Assembly: GCA_903884945.1 (NCBI GenBank)
Contig: CAISGR010000158.1
Coordinates: 1 to 34,129, forward strand
From: an uncultured bacterium
GTDB taxonomy: Bacteria > Pseudomonadota > Alphaproteobacteria > Sphingomonadales > Sphingomonadaceae
Length of the DNA: 34,129 bases
Direction of reading: 5' to 3'
Shown: piece after piece, positions 23,553 to 31,555 of the stretch
How the letters are laid out: each line of letters opens with the position of its first letter
Position numbering within the stretch: position 1 is the stretch's first letter
Position numbers and translations under genes: made by a program
Notes under the pieces: generated by a model
What the model was told of the DNA's origin: nothing
The model's database searches: none
What the model saw: only the letters and a program-made list of their open reading frames with translations

Positions 23553-24738
23553 ATGTCCCGAAGTCCTGGCGAGGCCATCGCGCCCACCATCCGCAAGACG
23601 CTCCTCGAATGGATCGAGACCGACGATGGCGACACGACCAGCTTCACCTATCCTGCCTGCACCCCGCAGGCCCAAGCCCTTCACGCGCGGATCGTCCTCG
23701 ACCCGCACGACGGCAAGGGCGACGCCCGCGAGCCGCTCCAGCCCCCTGCAGGTCTTCCCCTTCCGCCCTTGGGCTGAGCTTGCAGGACGCACCGTCGCGC
23801 TCTCAACCGACATCCCAACCATCTTCGATGCCCCGCTCGCGCCGCATCACAAGCTGATCGGTCGATGGGTCGTGTCGGGGGAGAACTCGGCGCAGTCCTA
23901 TACGCGTGTAGCGGCCCGCCGGCACATCGAGCGCACCTTCGACGCCGCGGTGCTCGAAATTCTGGCTCCCGTCGAACTTGTCGATCTACGCGTCGCCGTT
24001 CTTCACAGCGAGGAGGATGGACCCTCCGCGATCGCCATCGTCTGCGAGAGCATGGGGCAGCTCGACCTTGGCTGGATCGAGACCAGCGATGCCCCCATCG
24101 GCTGGCGCGCTGCTGCCTATAGGGCGCTCGAGCACACCCTCGGCCGGGCGCTTCCCGTCTTCGGCTACCAGGATCTCTTCGACGAGATCGCGATGTATTA
24201 TTGGGAAGGCGCAACCGACGACGAAGCCGCCCGGCAGTGCCTGATCGCATATCACGGCGCGGACGAGGACGATCTCGACGGGATGACGCTGCCGTCCGAG
24301 ATGAACGAGCGGCGGCCCGACTGGATGATCGCGGCGAATGTGGCGCCCTCTGCGCGGCTGCCAGCGGCTCTACGCCGGAAGCTCGCCGGCCTCCGCGAAG
24401 CGCACAAGGCCCTCGGATCCCTGACGCCCGAACGCAACGCCTGGCACTTCGATTCCCAGCTCGCCTGCGAATATCTTCCCGGCATCGAGGAATGCGCCTC
24501 GCTCCCGCCGTTGACGCTGGTCCCCTTCGAGCATTTCACGCGCGAGCTCGACGACGTCGGGCGCCAGGGCATGGAAATGGGCTTCATGGACCTCGCCGGC
24601 ATCTGCCCGCTGCCCGACGCGAGCCGTATCGACGACTGGTTCGTCTCGCTGCGTCTCGGCGCGCAATTCCTTCTCGCAGCCCAGGATCTCGTCCAGTTCG
24701 ACCCACCCAAACCTCGAGGCTCTCATGCCCGACCATAG
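23553..24738 (+). CDS. PRTRC system protein F, apparently split by a +1 frameshift
   Basis: A frame opens at ATG 23553, two bases after the protein C stop, and reads coding-like for ~62 residues (FTYPACTPQAQALHARIVLDP). It then ends at 23777 in poor sequence. The downstream frame (~23740-24738, shifted by +1) continues with LQVFPFRPWAELAGRTVALSTDIPTIFDAP and runs to the normal end. Removing one C from the C5 run at 23742-23746 joins both into one ~394-residue frame (EPLQPLQVFPFRPW). The downstream part is helical with GWRAAAYRALEHTLGRALPVFGYQDLF and matches protein F by position and general features. Its last 14 bases overlap the protein B start. The shift is either an indel or error that inactivates F or a programmed shift. 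F is the least understood cassette member. Confidence 0.75.
23742..23746 (+). other. C5 homopolymer, likely frameshift site in gene F
   Basis: The run CCCCC sits where coding character passes from frame 23553 to the +1 frame. Removing one C gives an uninterrupted, sensible protein across the junction. Confidence 0.6.
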
Positions 24739-25561
24739 CACCCAGTTCGAGGCCAGCGGTGGCGGCCTGGTCCTGACCAATGCCATCCTGCTCTACAGGA
24801 ACCAGGCGCCACGCAATCTCAAGCCCTACGGCGCTTCGTCCGAGAGCGGTCCGGCGTTCGCCAGCATTCACGCGGTCGAGCACGATGGCGACGGCCGGCC
24901 GACGATCGCCGCGGGCGTGCCGCTGTCACGCGCGCACCTGCGCCAATGGACCGAGGCGCTCGGCCGTACCGTCGTGCCCGAAATCCTGCCGGACAATATC
25001 CTGGTCGCTCATCCCGACATGCTGGCTTGGTGGAGCCCGGCACAAGTGCGCCACGCTTATTTCGCCCTGTCGGCTCCTCCCGCCGGCCTCAGGGCGCTCT
25101 CCGGTCGAACGACCCTGCCGGTTCCGTATCCGGCGCACCTGTTCATCGCCACGCGCTCCGGCCTCGGCGTCTACGCCCTGGCGGCAAGCGAGCGTCCGAA
25201 CGCCGCGACGCCGGTCCTGCACTCCCCGGTCCTCAATGTCTTCGTCAACGGGCGCCTCTGCTGGGGCAACATCCCGAGGCCGAAAACGCTCAGCACCGCG
25301 TCCATCCCGGCCTATGAGAGCGCGGTGTTCGACTCCTGGTCGACGCACCCCAATCCGGGGCAGGAGCTGACGGTCAGCGGAAAGGGCGGCCTCGTCCGTC
25401 TATGGGATGACCTAGCAGCGCGCCGGGCGACCCGCTTTCCGGTCAGCCGTCTCAAGCCCTTCGGTTTGCGTGGTGGACAGCAGAATCGACCACAGGCGAA
25501 AACGGCGGTCGCGGCCAAGATAACCGTGGCAAGCCTCATTTCCATGAGCGCACGGGTATGA
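24725..25561 (+). CDS. PRTRC system protein B, E2-like (278 aa)
   Basis: ATG at 24725 has GAGG six bases upstream and overlaps gene F by 14 bases. The sequence follows protein B: VPLSRAHLRQWTEAL, EILPDNILVAHPDMLAWWSPAQVRHAYF, PVPYPAHLFIATRSGLGVYALA, SERPNAATPVLHSPVLNVFVNGRLCWGNIP. I recall this family as Prok-E2_D, relatives of ubiquitin-conjugating E2 enzymes. Cys179 in GRLCWG is the likely thioester cysteine. It would take the ubiquitin-like protein C from ThiF. No membrane segment is seen. Its stop overlaps the start of protein A. Confidence 0.87.
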   Translation: MPDHSTQFEASGGGLVLTNAILLYRNQAPRNLKPYGASSESGPAFASIHAVEHDGDGRPTIAAGVPLSRAHLRQWTEALGRTVVPEILPDNILVAHPDMLAWWSPAQVRHAYFALSAPPAGLRALSGRTTLPVPYPAHLFIATRSGLGVYALAASERPNAATPVLHSPVLNVFVNGRLCWGNIPRPKTLSTASIPAYESAVFDSWSTHPNPGQELTVSGKGGLVRLWDDLAARRATRFPVSRLKPFGLRGGQQNRPQAKTAVAAKITVASLISMSARV

Positions 25562-26217
25562 CGATGCTCGCCGATGATCCGACCGCAGCCGCGGTGCTCG
25601 CCGCCGTACCCTGCCATCCGGTCCCGCCGCACGGAGGATCGCCCGCCCTCGATGCGCTTCGCAGCGCGCGCTCCGGCCACGGTCTTGCCGTCGGGGCCGA
25701 CGGCGTCATGCTCATCCTGCGCCGCCCCTGGCTCGCACTCGATGTGCCCATAACGCAGTCGATCGCCGGCTATCTTCCCTATGGCAGCGTCGGCGCGCCC
25801 AGGGCCGACCTGCGCTGCGGCCTCATCCCGCACGGGCATCTCGACGAGATCCTCAACCACTTTCGCGCGGCGCTGCCCAACGAGGCGGCAGCGTTCGTCC
25901 TCTGGAACGAGGCGAGCGGAGCGTTCGCGGTGAGCCTGCCCGCTATCGACGAGGCCACGCCCTCGCGCCTCGTCTACCGCACGCCGGCCTTGCCGCCCGA
26001 TTGGCACATGGTCTGCGACATCCATAGCCATGGTCGCGGGTCCGCATTCTTCAGCGCGACCGATGATGCCGACGATGCCTATGCGACCAAGATATCGCTG
26101 GTTTTCGGCCGGCTCGACCAGCCGGACGGCCCAGTGATGGCATCGCGCCTCTGCGCGGGCGGCATGTTCCTGCCCCTGCCGCGCAGCCCATTTGCAGGAG
26201 AGTCCCATGCAAACTGA
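25558..26217 (+). CDS. PRTRC system protein A, JAMM/JAB peptidase (219 aa)
   Basis: The ATG at 25558 overlaps the protein B stop (ATGA). The JAMM metal site is complete: H156-S-H158, then seven residues, S166, two residues, D169 (HSHGRGSAFFSATDD). The second-shell Glu is probably in the PNEAAAF stretch (~107-113). Such enzymes cleave ubiquitin-like proteins from targets or mature their C-termini. Because protein C already ends in Gly, removal from substrates is the likelier role. The length is normal for the family. Its last 11 bases overlap the ThiF gene, so the whole B-A-ThiF segment is coupled. Confidence 0.9.
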   Translation: MTMLADDPTAAAVLAAVPCHPVPPHGGSPALDALRSARSGHGLAVGADGVMLILRRPWLALDVPITQSIAGYLPYGSVGAPRADLRCGLIPHGHLDEILNHFRAALPNEAAAFVLWNEASGAFAVSLPAIDEATPSRLVYRTPALPPDWHMVCDIHSHGRGSAFFSATDDADDAYATKISLVFGRLDQPDGPVMASRLCAGGMFLPLPRSPFAGESHAN

Positions 26218-26986
26218 GACCAGGCAGCGCCACTACCTGCCCGCCACCTTTGACAATCGCTCAATCCGCATCCTGCTGGTCGGTTGCGGCGGAAATGGCG
26301 GGCAAATGCTGATGGGTCTCGCCTCACTCGATACGGCGCTGCGCGCGATCTCCTCGCGTTCGCTCGACGTCACTGTGGTCGACGACGATATCGTCACCGA
26401 GGCGAATCTTGGCCGCCAGCCATTCTACCGGTGCGACATCGGCAACTCGAAGGCGCGCACACTCGCCGAACGGATCAACCTCGCGCACGGGCTTGACTGG
26501 GGGGCGGTTCATGGCCGCGCGCCTGGTGCAATTGGGCTCGAAGGCATCGATCTCCTGATCAGTTGCGTCGATACCGCCTCCGCACGGCGAGCCCTTGGCA
26601 CGGCGATCGCGAATAGCAAGGCGGCGCCTGCTTACTGGATGGATCTCGGAAACCGCGCCAGCGACGGGCAATTTCTAATCGGCTGTCCGTCGCGCGCCGA
26701 CGAACGATCCGGACGACTTTCCACCGTGCTCGAGGCCTTTCCGGAACTTGCCGACGAGAGGGTGGCCGACGACGATGCACCGTCCTGCTCGGTTGCAGAG
26801 GCGCTCGAACGCCAGTCCCTGTTCGTCAACCGGGTCCTCGCGAGCCATGCTCTCGCGCTGCTGTTCGATCTTCTCGGACGCGGTTCCATCGGCCACGCCG
26901 GAGCCTTCCTCAACCTGGCCAGCGGTCAAGTCGTCCCAATCCCGCTGCCCTCGGTCGCACCTCCAAACCCTCGCGCCGATCAATGA
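26207..26986 (+). CDS. PRTRC system ThiF family protein, E1-like (259 aa)
   Basis: ATG at 26207 has AGGAG seven bases upstream and overlaps protein A by 11 bases. The Rossmann loop is VGCGGNGG (25-32). The E1 signature DDDIVTEANLGRQPFYRCDIG follows (~59-79), with the expected Asp, Asn and Arg. Cys194 in PSCSVAEALERQ is in the position of the family's catalytic cysteine. The enzyme would adenylate protein C with ATP and pass it on as a thioester. It is the last gene of the cassette. The next unit has its own purine-hairpin leader. Confidence 0.92.
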   Translation: MQTETRQRHYLPATFDNRSIRILLVGCGGNGGQMLMGLASLDTALRAISSRSLDVTVVDDDIVTEANLGRQPFYRCDIGNSKARTLAERINLAHGLDWGAVHGRAPGAIGLEGIDLLISCVDTASARRALGTAIANSKAAPAYWMDLGNRASDGQFLIGCPSRADERSGRLSTVLEAFPELADERVADDDAPSCSVAEALERQSLFVNRVLASHALALLFDLLGRGSIGHAGAFLNLASGQVVPIPLPSVAPPNPRADQ

Positions 26987-26992
26987 TGGCTC

Positions 26993-27039
26993 AAGAGAGG
27001 GAAGGGGGGCGCAGACGGTGATCATCCAGGAGATCGCCC
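26993..27039 (+). promoter_or_regulatory. Purine tract plus hairpin leader, copy 5
   Basis: The tract AAGAGAGGGAAGGGGGG is followed by arms GGGCG / CGCCC (27007-27011 and 27035-27039), which enclose the AGGAG ribosome site of the Mom-like gene. The stem is shorter than in the other copies. Confidence 0.4.
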
Positions 27040-27040
27040 G

Positions 27041-27913
27041 ATGTTCACCACCCGCACGCAGCGGTGGCGCGACCGCCGCTGCCGCTGGATCCCCAACGCC
27101 AGCGAAATCGATCCCGCGCGCCTTTCCGTCGACGTGATCGACACGCGCTTGCACGCGGCACCTTTCGTCAAAGCGCACCATTATGCCGCATCCATGCCGG
27201 TCGCTCGCCTCTCGATTGGCCTTTTCGCCAATGGCAAGGGTGGCCGATCGGAGCTTGTCGGGGTCTGCGTCTTCTCGCACCCGGTGAACAATGCCAGCGT
27301 CCCCAAGACGGCAGGGCTCACCGATCCGCGCACCGCCTGTGATCTCGGCCGGCTCGTGATCGACCAAAGTCAGGGCGGCAACGCTGAATCTTTCCTCGTA
27401 TCCCGCGCTTTCCGCATCCTGCGCCGCGAGAAACCGGAGATTCTTTCCGTCATCTCCTACGCCGACCCCGTTCGAAGGGTTGACGAGGGCGGGCACGTGT
27501 TCCTGCCGGGACATGTGGGTGGACTCTATGCGGTCATGGGAAGCCGATACGTCGGGCGCTCAAGCCCGCGCACCGATCTCATCCTGCCGAACGGCCGCCC
27601 AATCTCCTCGCGCGCGGTCTCCAAGATCCGCAACGCGGAATGCGGACAACGCTACGCCATGGACGATCTTGTTCGCGCCGGCGCCCGACCACCAGGATTT
27701 GGCGAAGATCGCGCCGCTTGGCTCACCGATCTTGAACGGACCGGCTTCCTTCGCCGACAGCGCCATCCCGGCTGCCACGCCTATCTCTTCCCACTGACCC
27801 GCGCCGCCAAGCTCGCGGCGCGCAAGGTGCCCGATTTGGCATATCCTGTCCTCGATCGGCGCGCGCTCGAAGGCGACGTGACGCTTCCACCGCTTTTTGC
27901 CGAGGCTGCCTGA
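27041..27913 (+). CDS. Mom-like DNA-modification protein, GNAT-type fold (290 aa)
   Basis: ATG at 27041 has AGGAG eight bases upstream. Residues ~30-180 follow the phage Mu Mom family. There is a His-His-Tyr at 46-48 (KAHHYAASMP), LGRLVIDQSQGGNAESFLVSRAFRIL as the acyltransferase-like helix-strand core, SYADP with Asp142, and GHVGGLYAVMGSRYVG with Tyr163 and Tyr170. In Mu, Mom converts adenine to N6-carbamoylmethyladenine and protects DNA from restriction, and the His, Tyr and Asp positions are thought to bind a metal. The C-terminal ~90 residues are basic (RAVSKIRNAECG) and may bind DNA. The gene lies directly after the PRTRC cassette. The family assignment is strong by pattern. The actual product base is not inferable. 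Confidence 0.8.
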   Translation: MFTTRTQRWRDRRCRWIPNASEIDPARLSVDVIDTRLHAAPFVKAHHYAASMPVARLSIGLFANGKGGRSELVGVCVFSHPVNNASVPKTAGLTDPRTACDLGRLVIDQSQGGNAESFLVSRAFRILRREKPEILSVISYADPVRRVDEGGHVFLPGHVGGLYAVMGSRYVGRSSPRTDLILPNGRPISSRAVSKIRNAECGQRYAMDDLVRAGARPPGFGEDRAAWLTDLERTGFLRRQRHPGCHAYLFPLTRAAKLAARKVPDLAYPVLDRRALEGDVTLPPLFAEAA

Positions 27914-27978
27914 CCTCAGCCGAGCACCGCCCATGGCCGAAATCGGCGATTGCTCGCCCGATACGATGAGGAACTGTC

Positions 27979-28677
27979 ATGACCGACACGTCGAAACGCG
28001 ATCTCGCGCGGTTGCTGGCGCGCGCGCGTCGCGCCATCGAAGACCCCGCCAGCCTTGTCGAGCACGACCGCGCTGCCTTGCTGGGGGCACTGGCCAGCGC
28101 CGAATCCCACGTCGCAGGATCGCCAATGCCGTGGTCGCTGGAGATTCACATCGCCTCGGTCGAACATCGGCATGGCCTGAATCACTATGTCGCGCTGACG
28201 CGAGCGGGGCTTATGGGCGCAGTCGCAGCCTATTGCCGCGAGGGCTGGACCGAAATCAGTGACCCTCGCGATCCCGCCACGCTCGACGACGAAGCCGTCG
28301 CCGGCGTCTATTTCGATATCCATGAAAACGAGCATCTCTCGACCGATCGGATCGAACTCGGCGCATCGCCTCCCGTCGCCGGGTACCTTCTCGAAACCGG
28401 CTGGTACTGCGTTCTCGCCACCGCGCATCTTTCGACATCAACCGCCGATTTGCTCGACCATTGGTGTTCAAAAGAGGCGACCGATCGTCCGCTCAATATC
28501 GCCAGCAGCATCTATGGCTGGTTCGTGCCGACCCGGCAGATCGACCCGGACACACAAGGCCAACTTCCGAACGACCTGCTTGCAGCCATTTGCTTTGGCC
28601 GGGACCGCGGTTTCGACCACATCCTCTTCGACTGCGACGCCGGCACCGCCGACGGACTACCGGTTCACAGCTGGTAG
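27979..28677 (+). CDS. DUF5983-like protein with N-terminal extension (232 aa)
   Basis: ATG at 27979 has GAGGAA seven bases upstream. Residues ~140-232 match my memory of DUF5983: YCVLATAHLSTSTADLLD, SSIYGWFVPTRQ, LPNDLLAAICFGRDRGFDHILFDCDAGTADGLPVHSW. The N-terminal half (EIHIASVEHRHGLNHYVALTRAGLMGAVAAYCREGW) is a separate alpha/beta unit seen on plasmid hypotheticals. Function is unknown, and there is no signal peptide. A second DUF5983-like gene occurs at 33695, making this a paralogous pair. The next gene on the same strand begins 460 bases later, with one minus-strand gene in between. Confidence 0.7.
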   Translation: MTDTSKRDLARLLARARRAIEDPASLVEHDRAALLGALASAESHVAGSPMPWSLEIHIASVEHRHGLNHYVALTRAGLMGAVAAYCREGWTEISDPRDPATLDDEAVAGVYFDIHENEHLSTDRIELGASPPVAGYLLETGWYCVLATAHLSTSTADLLDHWCSKEATDRPLNIASSIYGWFVPTRQIDPDTQGQLPNDLLAAICFGRDRGFDHILFDCDAGTADGLPVHSW

Positions 28678-28735
28678 CAACGTCGGCGGTCTCGCCATCC
28701 GCGCCAGAAGCAGATTCAAATCTTCGCCGCGGAGA

Positions 28736-29014
28736 TCACTCCTGCCTGCGGCCGCTGAGCAGTCTGAGCCGGTCAGCGGCGAGTTCAGCGACGTTGGCCT
28801 GCATCACATGGCCTCGCCCACGCAGGATCTCTCCAAGATCCCGAACCATGATGATCAGATCGCCGGTTGAAATATCGCCATCCAGCTGGTGCAAAAGCAA
28901 CTTCTCTTCATCGTCCAGCTCACGCATTGCAGTCTCGCTCCATCGCGACGCTCGCAGCCTGATGAGTTCAGCGCGCTGTAGTTGATCCAGCCGACGCTGA
29001 GTCGGCGGACTCAT
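28736..29014 (-). CDS. Hypothetical protein on the opposite strand (92 aa)
   Basis: An ATG at 29014 (TATAATG context, with TATAAT directly at the start) opens a 92-residue frame of clear coding character: MSPPTQRRLDQLQRAELIRLRA, LDDEEKLLLHQLDGDISTGDLIIMVRDLGEILRG, AELAADRLRLLSG. It is helical and charged. The longer frame further upstream is antisense to the 29138 gene and is rejected. It is the only minus-strand gene in the plus-strand block and fills most of a 460-base gap. Its product is unrecognised. No good ribosome site is visible, so leaderless translation is possible. Confidence 0.55.
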   Translation of the reverse strand: MSPPTQRRLDQLQRAELIRLRASRWSETAMRELDDEEKLLLHQLDGDISTGDLIIMVRDLGEILRGRGHVMQANVAELAADRLRLLSGRRQE

Positions 29015-29078
29015 TATAGCATCTGGTCGACCGTGCGTGCGTGCCGGAATCGGACGATCCCAAAGACCGCAATCGACC

Positions 29079-29124
29079 GGAAGGGGAGCGGGAGGTGTGG
29101 GGCGCTCCTCAGAACAGGTGCGCC
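29079..29124 (+). promoter_or_regulatory. Purine tract plus hairpin leader, copy 6
   Basis: The tract (29079-29096, GGAAGGGGAGCGGGAGG) precedes perfect arms GGCGC / GCGCC (29101-29105 and 29120-29124). The Shine-Dalgarno GGAG and ATG at 29138 follow. Confidence 0.5.
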
Positions 29125-29137
29125 TGGAGTTTCCCTC

Positions 29138-29614
29138 ATGAAGATCGAACTGCGCAACATCACCTACAGCGCCGCGCTCTCGCAGGAGACGAGCGCTTTC
29201 ACGGCCGACATCTGGATCGATGGCAAGCTCGCCTTCCACGCCCGTAACCAGGGCCATGGCGGATGCGATTTCTACCATCAGGTCGGCCAATGGACCGAAG
29301 CCCAGGTCAACGCATGGCTGAAGGCCAATCGTCCGGCGCGTCTGGTCCACGGCCTTACCCTCGAGCCGGACCTCGAAGCCGAGGTCGGCGATCTCCTCGC
29401 CCATGAACTCGAATATCGCCGCCTGAAGCGCCTGTTGCGCACGAACCTCGTGACGATCGAGCGCGGCCAGGTGTTTCAATATCCGCTACGCAAGCGGCCG
29501 CTCGCCATCGTCACCCGCGCGGTCATCGCAACCAATCCCGACGCGGTGATCGTCGATGGCGCGGACGACGCTGTCCTCCGCCGGGCGGTCGATATCCTGA
29601 TCGCAGTCGGCTGA
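29138..29614 (+). CDS. Conserved plasmid hypothetical protein (158 aa)
   Basis: ATG at 29138 has GGAG eight bases upstream. The N-terminal half is beta-rich (KIELRNITYSAALSQETSAFTADIWIDGKLAFHARNQGHGGCDFYH). It contains the NQGHGGCD motif I recall from widespread hypothetical proteins on plasmids and phages. The C-terminal half is alpha/beta with LAHELEYRRLKRLLRTNLVTI. It is cytosolic. Function is unknown. The PAPS-reductase-like gene begins 22 bases after its stop and is probably co-transcribed. Confidence 0.75.
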   Translation: MKIELRNITYSAALSQETSAFTADIWIDGKLAFHARNQGHGGCDFYHQVGQWTEAQVNAWLKANRPARLVHGLTLEPDLEAEVGDLLAHELEYRRLKRLLRTNLVTIERGQVFQYPLRKRPLAIVTRAVIATNPDAVIVDGADDAVLRRAVDILIAVG

Positions 29615-29636
29615 TCAAAGCACCTCGGACCGCGAA

Positions 29637-30770
29637 ATGAGCATCGCCATGACCGCCGCCTGCCACACGAATGGCGCCGAATTCGACGTCGCTACCGACG
29701 CAACGATCTTCGACGCCGTCCGCCGCAATGCATGGTTCGTCTTCAACCTCTCCGGGGGCAAGGACTCCACGGCGACAAGTCATGCCGCGATGGCCTGGCT
29801 CGACCACCACGGCCATCCCCGCACGCGGCGTATCGCCGTCCATGCCGACCTGGGAAAGGCAGAATGGCGATCCACGCCGTCCTTCGTCGAAGGGGTTGCG
29901 CAGCAGCTGGGTCTTCCGCTCCTCATCCTGCGCCGGCGCGCGGGCGATATGGTCGACCGCTGGGGACAACGCTTCACGTCGGGCAAGAACCGGTACGAAG
30001 CGCTTTCGACGTACAATCTCATCGGACCATGGTCCTCGGCGTCGCTCAGATTTTGCACCAGCGAACTGAAAATACAGGTCATCGGCCCCGACCTTGCTCG
30101 GCGGTACAAAGGCGAGACGATCGTCTCCGTCATTGGTTTGCGGCGGGAGGAGAGCCCGAGCCGCCGCTTCACGCCCGTGTCGCACGCCGAAAAACGGTTC
30201 GCCAAAGCAGGCAATGCCGCCGGCACGCGAATGCTCAGCTGGCACCCCGGGGTCGACTGGTCATCGGACGACATCTTCGCCTACCACGCGCGTCACGATC
30301 TCGCTTTGCACGAGGCTTATTGCCGCTATCGCTCGACACGATTGTCCTGCGCCTTTTGCGTGCTCGGGTCCGCACACGATCTTCAGGCGGCGACGCAGGC
30401 GACCGACAATCTCGATCTCTATCGCCATCTCGTCTCGATGGAGGCCGACTCGACCTTCTCATTCCAGCCGCAACGCTGGCTGGCGGATGTCGCCCCACAC
30501 TTGCTTCCTCTGTCTCTCGCAGCGGATGTCGCGCACGCCAAACGGGACGCGATCGAACGGTGGCGGATCGAGCGTGCGATGCCGGCCGACCTTCGGTTCG
30601 TCAAAGGCTGGCCGCCGCGACTGCCGACGCTGCAAGAGGCAGGCATGATCGCGACCGCGCGCGCGCCGATATTGGCACGGCACGGCCTTGATGATCGCTA
30701 TCCCGATGCGTGGTCGGTTCAGCGACGCTTTGCAGAACTCCTCGCGAACAAAAGGATCCGAGCCGCCTGA
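29637..30770 (+). CDS. PAPS-reductase/DndC-like PP-loop protein (377 aa)
   Basis: Residues 39-45 are SGGKDST, the ATP-pyrophosphatase PP-loop. GLRREESPSR at 167-176 is the family's second signature (G-R-E-S-x-x-R). Cysteines at 140, 229, 238 and 241 (in RFCTSEL, YCR and SCAFC) are placed to bind an iron-sulfur cluster, as in DndC. Such enzymes activate sulfur or cleave adenylated intermediates, and DndC-type members make phosphorothioate DNA. Related phage and plasmid versions are of unknown role. No dndB, dndD or dndE is in the window, so a full Dnd system is not supported. The N-terminus extends ~38 residues before the PP-loop. ATG at 29637 is kept (29649 is the alternative), and neither has a strong ribosome site. 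Confidence 0.8.
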   Translation: MSIAMTAACHTNGAEFDVATDATIFDAVRRNAWFVFNLSGGKDSTATSHAAMAWLDHHGHPRTRRIAVHADLGKAEWRSTPSFVEGVAQQLGLPLLILRRRAGDMVDRWGQRFTSGKNRYEALSTYNLIGPWSSASLRFCTSELKIQVIGPDLARRYKGETIVSVIGLRREESPSRRFTPVSHAEKRFAKAGNAAGTRMLSWHPGVDWSSDDIFAYHARHDLALHEAYCRYRSTRLSCAFCVLGSAHDLQAATQATDNLDLYRHLVSMEADSTFSFQPQRWLADVAPHLLPLSLAADVAHAKRDAIERWRIERAMPADLRFVKGWPPRLPTLQEAGMIATARAPILARHGLDDRYPDAWSVQRRFAELLANKRIRAA

Positions 30771-30792
30771 CCCGTCATTGCCCGGCCTCGTC

Positions 30793-30833
30793 GAGGAGGG
30801 AGGGGGGACGAGAGGAGCGCGCAACGGTGCGCT
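30793..30833 (+). promoter_or_regulatory. Purine tract plus hairpin leader, copy 7
   Basis: GAGGAGGGAGGGGGG... (30793-30815) is followed by AGCGC / GCGCT (30816-30820 and 30829-30833). The Shine-Dalgarno GGAG and ATG at 30853 follow. Confidence 0.5.
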
Positions 30834-30852
30834 TTGCCGTCGGAGCTTCCCA

Positions 30853-31500
30853 ATGCCGTATGATGTCGCCTTCCGCTTCAGCCAGGCCCTCGATCCCTCG
30901 GCGCTGTCGACGCTCCCGGCTTGCCTCCACGCCTTGACCGCCGCGATCGAGGATTGCCGCAACGCCGGCAGGCCGCGCGACAGCGATCCCGCCGTCCTGC
31001 TCCTCGCGCGCCATCTCGGCGCCGTCGCCCAGGGGATCGGACCCGCCGACATGCAATTGCGCCGCGCCTGCATGGACGCCATCGCCGAACTGAGGCGTCA
31101 TCCTGCCCTTATCGCCTTGGCGTACAAGGGCGTCGCCTACGATCCTCCGGCGAAGACGCTGTTCCACTCCGATGGGCGCAAGGCACTCAAACGTCTTGCC
31201 GACGCCCTCGGACTTGTGCCGGACAGCTATGATGTTCGCTCCCATCATGGCGGCGTTGCCGTCAGCGGCGACGTGGTCCTGCACGGTGCCGAGGTCCAGG
31301 TTCGTCTGAGTCTCGGCTGCATGGGCCCTGGCCAGGAGGTCATGTACCGCCGCGTCGTGGGACGCCACGATCATGTTGGCGAGCGTAATCACTGGACGTC
31401 AGTCCACGCGCTTGTCCGGCCCGAGCGCCTCGCCGCGCGCATCCGCCGTGACCTGCGCCTCTCCGCACCTTCCACCGTACCTGACCGCCTCTTCGCCTGA
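30853..31500 (+). CDS. Hypothetical protein (215 aa)
   Basis: ATG at 30853 has GGAG seven bases upstream, and the longer frame is not coding-like. The N-terminal ~100 residues are helical (ALTAAIEDCRNAG, LLLARHLGAVAQGIGPADMQLRRACMDAIAELRRHP). The C-terminal part is beta-rich with a His/Gly region (DVRSHHGGVAVSGDVVLHGAEVQVRLSLG). It has its own purine-hairpin leader, so it is probably a separate unit. The family is not recognised. Confidence 0.7.
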   Translation: MPYDVAFRFSQALDPSALSTLPACLHALTAAIEDCRNAGRPRDSDPAVLLLARHLGAVAQGIGPADMQLRRACMDAIAELRRHPALIALAYKGVAYDPPAKTLFHSDGRKALKRLADALGLVPDSYDVRSHHGGVAVSGDVVLHGAEVQVRLSLGCMGPGQEVMYRRVVGRHDHVGERNHWTSVHALVRPERLAARIRRDLRLSAPSTVPDRLFA

Positions 31501-31555
31501 AGAACATGGGCGCACGGGCGCTGCACATCCGCATAACTTCAACCTGGAGGATATC

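Noticed and set aside
25312..26208. 298-codon minus-strand ORF opposite PRTRC B and A
   Set aside because: It covers the clear JAMM and E2-like genes and has no independent features.
29637..30770. A complete Dnd phosphorothioation system
   Set aside because: Only a DndC-like protein is present. No DndB, DndD, DndE or cysteine desulfurase gene is visible in the window.
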